DNA from: an uncultured Acidobacteriota bacterium | GTDB lineage: Bacteria > Acidobacteriota > Terriglobia > Terriglobales > Acidobacteriaceae | NCBI GenBank assembly: GCA_903832475.1 | Contig: CAILBQ010000643.1 | Coordinates: forward strand, 1 to 12,683 | DNA length: 12,683 nt | Direction: 5' to 3' | Shown: positions 6,532 to 12,683 of the stretch, in pieces | Layout of the letters: each line of letters begins with the position of its first letter | Numbering within the stretch: the first letter of the stretch is position 1 | Program-made: the position numbers and the translations under genes | The notes under the pieces: generated by a model | Told to the model about the DNA's origin: nothing | The model's input: only the letters and a program-made list of their open reading frames with translations | Databases searched by the model: none

Positions 6532-7445
6532 GCGACGTGCCGATACTTCCGGAATATGCTGAGCGGGCGATCGCCCATGGAGCAGTCGCTAGCGCGCCTT
6601 CCAGCCACCCCGTTGTGGACGAGTTGCCGGCGGAAAGCGGAAGGCCGCCGGTCTCGACCGCGCCCACCGCCAGGCCATTGCCGGCGCCCGTGGCTATCCA
6701 CCATCCAGTTCATGGCGTGCCCGAGGCGTTTTCCTCGCTGATGCGCACCATCATCGTGGCTCTCTTTGTGCTCACCTTCCTGGCTCAGCCCATGGTGATT
6801 CCTTCAGAAAGCATGGAACACACGCTGCTGGTGGGGGACTTTCTACTGATGAACCGGTCGGCCCTCGCGCCTGGCGGCATCTGGAAGCGGATTCTGCCCT
6901 ATACGGGTGTTGAGCGCGGCGAGATCGTAACCTTTCACCCGCCTTTCAATACCCGCGAGTACCTGGTGAAGCGCGTCATCGGCCTGCCCGGCGACCGGCT
7001 GCACATCGACAACGGCCAGGTATTTGTGAATGGCAAGCTGTTGACGGAACCCTGGGCGACCTTCGAGCCGACCGCTGCGAATCCCTACCTTGACCACTTC
7101 CCCACCCAGAACTATACCGATCCCGGCGTCGACCCCAGCTGGTGGAAGCAGTTGCAGCAGGATACGAGCAACGGCGACCTGGTGATACCGCAGGGCCAGT
7201 ACTTCATGATGGGCGACAATCGCAACCACAGCCGCGATTCCCGCTACTGGGGATTTGTGCCGCGAAGCCAGATTGTGGCCCGCCCTCTGGTCATTTACTT
7301 CTCGCTGACCCGCCCTTCGCACACCGATGTTCAACAGGCCTCGGATGATAGACTCCTGGAAGCGCGGAGGGGCCAGGAGCAAGATCTTTCCGCCCGATGG
7401 ATGGGTTTTGCGCGCTGGAGGCGCATCTTCCACGTCGTTCATTAG
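6528..7445 (+). CDS. lepB: signal peptidase I, first tandem copy
   Basis: Inner-membrane serine peptidase that removes signal peptides from exported proteins. The 305 residues start with a ~65-residue Pro/Ala/His-rich cytoplasmic extension, then one membrane helix (~68-88, RTIIVALFVLTFLAQPMVI). Catalytic Ser95 lies in IPSESMEHTL and general-base Lys148 in YLVKRVIGLPGD. The C-terminal box MGDNRNHSRDSRYWGFV (228-244) is complete. The usual Pro of SMxPTL is His98. An insertion of ~35 residues (~175-215) precedes the MGD box. The GTG start at 6528 shares GTGA with the rnc stop codon, implying translational coupling; the order is reversed from the lepB-rnc order of proteobacteria. The C-terminus ARWRRIFHVVH matches that of the next gene in pattern, so the gene is intact. 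Confidence 0.95.
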   Translation: MSDVPILPEYAERAIAHGAVASAPSSHPVVDELPAESGRPPVSTAPTARPLPAPVAIHHPVHGVPEAFSSLMRTIIVALFVLTFLAQPMVIPSESMEHTLLVGDFLLMNRSALAPGGIWKRILPYTGVERGEIVTFHPPFNTREYLVKRVIGLPGDRLHIDNGQVFVNGKLLTEPWATFEPTAANPYLDHFPTQNYTDPGVDPSWWKQLQQDTSNGDLVIPQGQYFMMGDNRNHSRDSRYWGFVPRSQIVARPLVIYFSLTRPSHTDVQQASDDRLLEARRGQEQDLSARWMGFARWRRIFHVVH

Positions 7446-7486
7446 CAGCATCGAAGAAAGTAGCTTGCTTTTCGAGGAAGAACAGC

Positions 7487-7508
7487 CCGGTGAACCCGCC
7501 GGCACCGG
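7487..7508 (+). other. stem-loop in the lepB1-lepB2 spacer
   Basis: CCGGTG (7487-7492) pairs with CACCGG (7503-7508) around a 10-nt loop. It lies inside the 114-nt spacer between the two signal peptidase genes. The spacer holds no convincing promoter and no terminator-like T-run, so read-through from lepB1 is likely; the hairpin could affect mRNA stability or the relative expression of the two genes. Confidence 0.3.
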
Positions 7509-7548
7509 ATTGCGTAAGACATCGGGAACGATGCAAGAAAACGGACAC

Positions 7549-7553
7549 AAAGG
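7549..7553 (+). promoter_or_regulatory. ribosome binding site of lepB2
   Basis: AAAGG lies 6 nt before ATG 7560. It favours this ATG over the in-frame TTG at 7557 directly before it, where the spacing would fall to 3 nt. It contrasts with the operon-head genes of the window, which lack SD sites. Confidence 0.5.
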
Positions 7554-7559
7554 CGATTG

Positions 7560-8426
7560 ATGGCAAAGGCAGACAAGCTAGTAGTCGACAGGCCGGCTTC
7601 CACAGCGGTGAGTGCGACGTCCACGATCCCTGACGCCAAAGCAGAATCCGATCCGAAGGTCGACGGCAAACCTGAAGAAACTCCCTTCGAAGCGCTGGCC
7701 AGCATCTGCTCCGTATTGGTGGTTGGGCTGTTCATCCTCACGTTTCTTGGCCAGAATTTCGTCATCCCCTCCGGCTCCATGGAGAAGACGCTGCTGGTCG
7801 GCGATCATCTGCTGGTCGATCGCATTACGCTCGCGCCTCCGGCCAAGTGGATGCCGCTGGTGCATTATCGCGAACCAAAGCGTGGCGACATCGTGGTCTT
7901 CCTGAAACCGGTTCCCGATCCGGATGCGGAGGGCCGCCTCGAATACAACTTCCTCGTGAAGCGCCTGATCGGCTTGCCCGGCGACCACATTCACCTGCGC
8001 AATGGCGTGGTCATCCTGAACGGCGTGGCGCAGAACGAACCGTATGCCAAGCTTTGGCCGGGGGATTTTTATTCCCCCTACATAGACGACTTTCCGGCTG
8101 TGCCGACATCGGAAGCCAATGGCGTGACGGCGGAATGGGCTGAGCAATTGCCCACCACCATTCAGGGCAACGACATGGTGGTGCCCCCGGGAATGTATTT
8201 CATGATGGGCGACCATCGACACGACAGCCTGGATTCTCGATTCTGGGGATTCGTGCCGCGCGCCAACATCATTGGCCGGCCGCTGTTCAATTACTGGTCC
8301 TTCAAGACTCCCAGCGACGAGATGGACCGGACCTCAATGGGCGACAGAATCGCCTGGATGGGCCATGTTGTCGTGCACTTCTTCTCCGACACCCGCTGGT
8401 CGCGGACCTTCCATCCGGTGAGATAA
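7560..8426 (+). CDS. lepB: signal peptidase I, second tandem copy
   Basis: A paralogue of the preceding gene, 288 residues from ATG 7560 (a TTG three bases earlier is also open but less likely). It has a shorter, hydrophilic cytoplasmic N-terminus (~1-44), then one membrane helix (~46-68, ASICSVLVVGLFILTFL). Catalytic Ser73 sits in IPSGSMEKTLLVGDHLLVDR and Lys134 in FLVKRLIGLPGD. The box that usually reads MGDNRxxSxDSR is MGDHRHDSLDSRFWGFV, so the Asn is His219; Ser223, Asp225, Ser226 and Arg227 are kept. The usual Pro of SMxPTL is Lys76. It shares the family insertion before the MGD box (~165-205) with lepB1 but is divergent in sequence there, pointing to an old duplication and possibly different preprotein preferences. 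AsmA follows after 15 nt, presumably co-transcribed. Confidence 0.95.
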   Translation: MAKADKLVVDRPASTAVSATSTIPDAKAESDPKVDGKPEETPFEALASICSVLVVGLFILTFLGQNFVIPSGSMEKTLLVGDHLLVDRITLAPPAKWMPLVHYREPKRGDIVVFLKPVPDPDAEGRLEYNFLVKRLIGLPGDHIHLRNGVVILNGVAQNEPYAKLWPGDFYSPYIDDFPAVPTSEANGVTAEWAEQLPTTIQGNDMVVPPGMYFMMGDHRHDSLDSRFWGFVPRANIIGRPLFNYWSFKTPSDEMDRTSMGDRIAWMGHVVVHFFSDTRWSRTFHPVR

Positions 8427-8430
8427 GCAT

Positions 8431-8436
8431 GGTGAG
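8431..8436 (+). promoter_or_regulatory. SD-like site (GGTGAG) of the AsmA-family gene
   Basis: GGTGAG lies 5 nt before ATG 8442 and matches the 3' half of the SD consensus AGGAGGTGA. It falls in the 15-nt gap after the lepB2 stop, consistent with re-initiation within one mRNA. Confidence 0.35.
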
Positions 8437-8441
8437 CCGCC

Positions 8442-11396
8442 ATGACCCATGATGCTGGTACAGACCGCACCACGGAGCTGGAGCCATCGTCTGCTTCCGA
8501 CACGTCTACGCACAGGCGCTGGCGAAAGAGAATTACGGCAAGCGCGCTGATCGTGGCCCTGGTGGCCGCCGCTGTCGTCATTCCTCCACTGGTGAACATT
8601 GGCCGGTACCAGAGGCAGGTGACCCGGCTGATGAGCAATGCCATGGGCCGGCCCGTGCGCCTTTCCGGCGTGGGGCTTCGGCTGCTGCCTCGCCCCGGCT
8701 TTGTGCTGCACGATCTGACCGTCAGTGAGGATCCCAATTTTGGCGCGGAACCCGTGCTTTTCGCGCGCACGGTAGTGGCGTCCGTGGGAATTTTTCCCCT
8801 TTGGCGAGGCAAATTGCAGGTGACGCGGGTGAGCGTCGACGAAGCAAGCCTCAACCTGGTTCGCACCGCGCAAGGACATTGGAATCTGGAATCGCTGATG
8901 ATGCAGGCGCAGCCGAGCTTGACGGGAAACGCTGCGCCTTCCGGACCACGAGGTTCGGTCATGGCTCGCCACTTTCCTTACCTGGAAGCGACCAACTCCC
9001 GCGTCAATCTCATGCGCGGTACGGAAAAAAGCCCGTTTTCTCTGGTGAATACGGATCTTTCGCTGTGGCAGGATCAGCCCGGCGAATGGCGCGTTCGCTT
9101 GCGGGGCCAGCCGGTGCGAACCGACGTTGAGCTGATCTGGGCGGATACCGGGGAAGTTCGGCTGGAAGGCAGTCTGCACGCCGCGCCGCAGCTGCGCGAC
9201 ATGCCCATCAAGCTCCAGGCGGAGTGGCGCGATGCGCAGTTGGGCCAGCTCTCCAGGCTGCTGCTGGGGTCGGACGCTGGCTGGCGAGGCGATCTCACCG
9301 CCAACATGGATGTTCAGGGAACCGCGGATGCCGCGCAGACCAAGGCGAGGCTGCGCGTGACCGGGGTGCGGCGGGAGGAATTTACGCCCGAAACAGCGCT
9401 CGATCTCGACGCCAACTGCGCGCTGCGCTATCAGCATTCTCTCGGTGCGGTGCACGACCTGGGATGCGACACGTCGATTGGAAGCGGCAAAATTCACCTC
9501 CAGGGCGACTTGCCGGGCAACGGCGGAGAAGCGCAGGCGACGCTCGAAGTGAAAGAAGTGCCGCTGCAGGCGGCGCTCGATCTGGTACGCACGGTACGCG
9601 GAGGCCTTGCCCCGGGAATCAGCGCCAAGGGCGAGGTGAATGGGAGCCTCGAGTACGCAGGCCGTTCGCACGCCCCTGAGCAGGTCGCGGCCGCCCCCAT
9701 GCCGCACGGCGCAACTTCGCTCAAACATGCCAAACCGGCAGTTGCTCCGCCCCCCGAATTGAATTTGAAGGGTTCGTTGGTCGTTACAGGCGGCGTGCTC
9801 AAGGGCGGACAGTTAAAAGAGGCGCTGGTGCTTCCCACCATGACCTGGGCGCCGGTGCTGGTATCGGATCCTGCGGCAGTCGTTCCCGCTCAATCGGTAA
9901 CCGCGAAATCCGGATCAGGCAATGTGTCCGCGGGGGGCGCCGTCGCTGCGCCGACTGCTCCGGTAAGTCCGACGGGGATACGGCTGCAGACGCAGTTCAC
10001 GGTTCCACTGGGACCTGCGCCGGTTCGTCCGGCGATTGGCACGGCAAAAGACGATGCCCCGGCCGCCGATTTTTCCTCTGGAACCCCGGACGAGACGGCC
10101 ATGAATACAAGTCCTATCGCGCCACAACCAGCCACCGCCGCCGGGGACCGGCAAAGCGCAGCTACATCGACCTCCGCGATGCCGTCGGCCACGGTCCGCA
10201 TCACCGCCGGGCCACGGGGTTACCAGGCTGGTGTGAGCGGATCGGCAAGCGAGATCAAAGTTCGCTACCTCGCATACGCCCTGGGGCTGCCTCATCTGGA
10301 GGCGCTCGATGACCTCACCGGCGGGACCACTGACTTCGACGTCACTGCTGCCGGACCCTGGATCCCCTCCGCGGAACCGTTCATCGATGCGGCTTCGGTC
10401 GCGAGTGCTTCGCAGGAAGCACCGACACCTAACCCCCTGCTCGCACAGAAGATGGATGTATTCTCGGGAATGGTGCGGCTTCATCACGCTCAGTTGAAGG
10501 CCAGTTACCTGACTCGTCCTGCCGACCTGCCGCAGGCCACGATCACGCTCGCGGCGGATGCCATCCGGGTGAATGCCGATTTCGTCTACGGAAGTGCAAA
10601 AGAAGCGCTGAAGGGCACGTTGTCGGCCGGCATCCTGCCCAGTTGCAAGGCGGCTGAATGCGATGCCCACGTACAGCTTCATTTTGGCGCGCTGGATGCA
10701 AGCCAGGTGCAGTCCGCGCTGCTGGGGCCTCCTGAGCAGAAATCGATCCTGGCGCCGCTGGTGGATCGCATGCGCGGCGCCTCCCATCTTCAGTGGCCTG
10801 CTGCGACGGTTCATCTCGATGCCGATTCTCTTCTTCTGGGCCCGGCGCTGCTACTGAAGCCGGAGGCGCAGGTGCACATGGAAGGAAACGACTTGATCGT
10901 GGATCACTGGGAAGCTAGTGCCCTCGGAGGCACGGCGCAGGGAATCGGACGCTGTGCCTGGACGGACAACAAGCCGGCCTATTCTTTTTCCGGTGAGTTC
11001 GCCCATCTGAATCCGTCCGCCGTCGCGGCGGTGCTTGGCACGCGTTGGAAGGACGGCATGCTCGACGGCAAGGGCCAGGTGAAGCTGTCCGGGTTGAACC
11101 AAAAAGACCTGGCGGCAAGCGCCGATGGAGACGTTCAGTTCGAGTGGGAGAGTGGCACCCTTGCAGCTACCGCTGAGCAGATTCATTTCAGCAGTTGGAG
11201 CGGGGACGCAACGCTGCATGGCGGGCGGGCTGAACTGGGCAAGAACACCATCATTGTCGGACAGCGAACGTCTTCGGTGACCGGAACAATCCCCTACGGC
11301 GGCCCTGCGCACCTGAAGTTGAGCGATGTACAAGCCGCTGCGGCGCCAAAATCCGGCACGCGAACCGCCAATCCGGCGGTGATCCCTGCTCACTGA
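8442..11396 (+). CDS. AsmA family protein (984 aa)
   Basis: A large envelope protein anchored by one N-terminal membrane helix (~31-50, after the basic RRWRKR) with the rest in the periplasm. Residues ~54-155 are the recognisable AsmA start: a helix containing LMSNAMGRPVRLSGVGLRLLP, then GFVLHDLTVSEDPNFG, FARTVVASVG and LQVTRVSVDEASLNLVR. Amphipathic beta-strand-like repeats follow to the end, as in AsmA/TamB/YhdP relatives, which are bridge-like proteins implicated in phospholipid movement and outer-membrane assembly. Two Ala/Pro/Ser/Thr-rich low-complexity stretches (~474-510, ~533-585) and a shorter one (~645-665) interrupt the beta pattern. Possible periplasmic disulphides are Cys326/Cys342 and Cys735/Cys740. 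The role by family is lipid handling; the exact cargo is unknown. It is the last gene of the rnc-lepB-lepB run. Confidence 0.88.
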   Translation: MTHDAGTDRTTELEPSSASDTSTHRRWRKRITASALIVALVAAAVVIPPLVNIGRYQRQVTRLMSNAMGRPVRLSGVGLRLLPRPGFVLHDLTVSEDPNFGAEPVLFARTVVASVGIFPLWRGKLQVTRVSVDEASLNLVRTAQGHWNLESLMMQAQPSLTGNAAPSGPRGSVMARHFPYLEATNSRVNLMRGTEKSPFSLVNTDLSLWQDQPGEWRVRLRGQPVRTDVELIWADTGEVRLEGSLHAAPQLRDMPIKLQAEWRDAQLGQLSRLLLGSDAGWRGDLTANMDVQGTADAAQTKARLRVTGVRREEFTPETALDLDANCALRYQHSLGAVHDLGCDTSIGSGKIHLQGDLPGNGGEAQATLEVKEVPLQAALDLVRTVRGGLAPGISAKGEVNGSLEYAGRSHAPEQVAAAPMPHGATSLKHAKPAVAPPPELNLKGSLVVTGGVLKGGQLKEALVLPTMTWAPVLVSDPAAVVPAQSVTAKSGSGNVSAGGAVAAPTAPVSPTGIRLQTQFTVPLGPAPVRPAIGTAKDDAPAADFSSGTPDETAMNTSPIAPQPATAAGDRQSAATSTSAMPSATVRITAGPRGYQAGVSGSASEIKVRYLAYALGLPHLEALDDLTGGTTDFDVTAAGPWIPSAEPFIDAASVASASQEAPTPNPLLAQKMDVFSGMVRLHHAQLKASYLTRPADLPQATITLAADAIRVNADFVYGSAKEALKGTLSAGILPSCKAAECDAHVQLHFGALDASQVQSALLGPPEQKSILAPLVDRMRGASHLQWPAATVHLDADSLLLGPALLLKPEAQVHMEGNDLIVDHWEASALGGTAQGIGRCAWTDNKPAYSFSGEFAHLNPSAVAAVLGTRWKDGMLDGKGQVKLSGLNQKDLAASADGDVQFEWESGTLAATAEQIHFSSWSGDATLHGGRAELGKNTIIVGQRTSSVTGTIPYGGPAHLKLSDVQAAAAPKSGTRTANPAVIPAH

Positions 11397-11444
11397 AACT
11401 TTCCGGCCGGTGCATTCTGAACCAGGATGCGCCGCAGGGCTTCG

Positions 11445-11450
11445 TACAAT
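11445..11450 (+). promoter_or_regulatory. candidate -10 element (TACAAT) for the HAD gene
   Basis: TACAAT (5 of 6 matches to TATAAT) ends 6 nt before ATG 11457. No -35 with 16-19 nt spacing is visible. If used, transcription would start at about the A of ATG 11457, which supports that codon over ATG 11427. Confidence 0.4.
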
Positions 11451-11456
11451 GAGAGG

Positions 11457-12206
11457 ATGACGGATTCCACCGAGCCGCACTCTCCGCCGCCTTCTTCCTC
11501 CGTTCCTTCTTCAACCATTGGCAGTGCCGCTCCTGTCGCGCTAGTGACGGTCCGGTGCAAAGGCATCCTCTTCGACATGGATGGAATTCTGATCTCTTCG
11601 CTGGGGTCGGTGGAGCGAAGTTGGGAGACGTGGGCACGGTCGCGCAACGTCGATGTGACGCTCGCCATTCATACGGCTCACGGTTGCCGCGCCATTGAAA
11701 CCATTCGCAAGCTTCGTCCCGACCTGGATGATCAAGCCGAGCTGAAATTCATTGAAGATCTAGAGATCGAAGACACGGAAGGGCTGGATGTACTGCCTGG
11801 AATTCTGGACTTGCTGCGCCAGTTGCCGGACAATCGCTGGACGGTGGTGACGTCGGCAACCGAACGCCTGGCGCGCATTCGCATGGCGGCGGGCGGCATC
11901 CCGGTGCCGGCGAAGATTATTGCCGCGGACATGGTTGAGCAGGGCAAGCCACATCCCGAGCCCTACCTGCGCGGCGCGGGAATCCTCGGCCTTCCAGCTG
12001 CCGACTGCGTGGTATTCGAAGACTCCGCCTCGGGTACAAAGGCAGGTCGAGCGGCGGGGTGCACGGTCATCGGGACGCTTTTCTCGCACAGCGTCGAGGA
12101 ATTGGCTGCTGCCCATTACCTGGTTCAGGACCTGACCGACATCAAGGTGGAAATTCTTCCCGGAGACGAGGGCCTGGCCTTGCATTTCACCCCTCTGGGA
12201 TTCTGA
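11457..12206 (+). CDS. HAD-IA family phosphatase, glycerol-3-phosphatase / 2-deoxyglucose-6-phosphatase-like
   Basis: A Mg-dependent cytoplasmic phosphatase of the haloacid dehalogenase superfamily, likely acting on a small sugar or polyol phosphate. From ATG 11457 it has 249 residues: a Pro/Ser-rich leader (~1-25), then motif I FDMDGIL (nucleophile Asp40, acid/base Asp42; the usual Thr of DxDGT is Ile), motif II VVTSAT (Thr132/Ser133), motif III QGKPHPEPYL (Lys164) and motif IV VVFEDSASG (Glu188, Asp189). The cap has AHGCRAIETIRKLRPDL, close in pattern to yeast GPP (HGWRTYDAIAKFAPD), which with KPHPEPYL places it near the GPP/DOG group; the substrate is unproven. ATG 11427 would add 10 residues (MRRRASYNER); the shorter start is preferred because TACAAT lies just upstream. 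It follows AsmA by 60 bp and converges with kdsB. Confidence 0.88.
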   Translation: MTDSTEPHSPPPSSSVPSSTIGSAAPVALVTVRCKGILFDMDGILISSLGSVERSWETWARSRNVDVTLAIHTAHGCRAIETIRKLRPDLDDQAELKFIEDLEIEDTEGLDVLPGILDLLRQLPDNRWTVVTSATERLARIRMAAGGIPVPAKIIAADMVEQGKPHPEPYLRGAGILGLPAADCVVFEDSASGTKAGRAAGCTVIGTLFSHSVEELAAAHYLVQDLTDIKVEILPGDEGLALHFTPLGF

Positions 12207-12224
12207 GCCAGGCGAAAGACAGCT

Positions 12225-12683
12225 TCAGCTCAGGCGCTGGCGAAGGATCTGGTCGACTCTCTTGAGGTCTTCTTCCGTATCGACGCCGATGGTATCTCCC
12301 ATGGCTTCGGCCATGTAGATATCGATGCCATTGTCGAGCAGGCGTAATTGCTCAAGGCGCTCCACGATCTCGATCTGGGAAGGGGGCAGAGACGCAAACC
12401 GCTCCAGCGCAGGCTTGCGGTAGGCGTAAATTCCCAGGTGCTTGCGGTAGCCCGTGAAGCCGGTGGAATCGCGGTCGAAGGGGATGGTCGCGCGGGAAAA
12501 GTAAAGTGCTCGATCATCCGCCGCGGTCACCACCTTGACGGCATGCGGATTGGCGATATCGCTGGCTGGACAGCTCACCGCGAGGGTCGCAACCTGCACT
12601 TCCGGGCGGTCAAAGAGCGCCAGCAGCGGCGCGAAATGCGCCGATGTCAGCAGCGGTTCGTCACCCTGGATGTTGACGTAAAT
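12225..12683 (-). CDS. kdsB: 3-deoxy-manno-octulosonate cytidylyltransferase, C-terminal part (5' end outside window)
   Basis: Activates Kdo as CMP-Kdo for the inner core of lipopolysaccharide in the cytoplasm. The frame is open to the right edge; the 152 visible residues begin at IYVNIQGDEPLL, the hallmark nucleotide-binding segment near residue 95 of the ~250-residue enzyme, so roughly 90-100 N-terminal residues are missing. Further family motifs are YFSRATIPFDRD, YRKHLGIYAYRKPALERF, EIVERLEQLRLLDNG and the C-terminal GDTIGVDTEEDLKRV. A GTG at 12599-12597 is internal, not the start. The stop at 12227-12225 leaves 18 bp to the HAD gene, convergent, with no clear terminator between them. The assignment is secure and shows that the organism makes Kdo-containing LPS. 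Confidence 0.95.
   Translation of the reverse strand: MYVNIQGDEPLLTSAHFAPLLALFDRPEVQVATLAVSCPASDIANPHAVKVVTAADDRALYFSRATIPFDRDSTGFTGYRKHLGIYAYRKPALERFASLPPSQIEIVERLEQLRLLDNGIDIYMAEAMGDTIGVDTEEDLKRVDQILRQRLS

Noticed and set aside
7327..7560. 77-codon plus-strand frame overlapping the end of lepB1 and ending at the lepB2 start
   Set aside because: The lepB1 reading frame aligns with lepB2 to its last residues, so there is no frameshift, and this frame mostly overlaps it. Only its last nine codons are kept as a speculative leader.
8334..9728. 464-codon minus-strand frame spanning the end of lepB2 and the start of the AsmA gene
   Set aside because: It crosses two well-supported genes in antisense and shows no domain.
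12207..12241. GCCAG...CTGGC inverted repeat near the HAD-kdsB junction as a terminator
   Set aside because: The 5-bp stem has a long loop, extends into the kdsB coding end and lacks a T-run. Pairing this weak is expected by chance at this GC content.
1..12683. Mobile, defence, CRISPR or biosynthetic system
   Set aside because: I looked for transposase, integrase, repeat-spacer, toxin-antitoxin, restriction and biosynthetic signatures and found none. Gene density and apparently uniform codon use point to core chromosome.

Overview
The window looks like a chromosomal stretch from a GC-rich, Gram-negative soil bacterium, most likely an Acidobacteriota of the Terriglobia/Acidobacteriaceae type. 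The evidence is KdsB (Kdo activation for LPS) and an AsmA-family envelope protein, which imply an outer membrane; tandem LepB paralogues with long N-terminal extensions; and an exported TPR protein whose N-terminal domain resembles, from memory, unannotated acidobacterial proteins. The phylum is an inference, not proven. I see no tRNA, rRNA, CRISPR array, insertion sequence or phage gene, and the dense coding looks like stable core genome.

Layout. 1-242 (+): tail of a protein with a TonB-C-like domain. 264-2309 (-): secreted alpha/beta hydrolase. A 48-bp divergent intergenic region separates it from 2358-3644 (+), a Tat-type exported M24 (Xaa-Pro type) metallopeptidase. A strong hairpin follows. 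3768-5621 (+) is a secreted, Cys-containing protein with a degenerate HExxH-like motif and C-terminal TPRs. After a tandem hairpin comes the main run rnc - lepB1 - lepB2 - AsmA family (5686-11396, +), then a HAD-IA sugar/glycerol phosphatase-like gene (to 12206, +). It converges on kdsB (12225 to the window edge, -), whose N-terminus is cut off.

How they work together. The rnc-lepB-lepB-asmA run combines RNA processing, release of exported preproteins from the inner membrane, and a large periplasmic lipid-handling-type protein. With kdsB and the three exported proteins upstream, the window has a cell-envelope and secretion flavour. I find no defence, mobile or biosynthetic system.

Most interesting signals. 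(1) Each of the five visible transcription-unit starts has a -10-like TANNNT hexamer 2-10 nt before the start codon, where a Shine-Dalgarno site would otherwise be, while two genes inside the operon have SD-like sites. This suggests leaderless transcription as the local rule. (2) The 617-aa TPR protein carries HTYLH followed by E, resembling a metallopeptidase site that has lost its catalytic Glu. (3) RNase III appears to have Asn in place of a metal-binding Asp and has an extra ~20-residue loop. (4) The two tandem signal peptidases differ in their N-termini and in the conserved MGD(N/H)R box.
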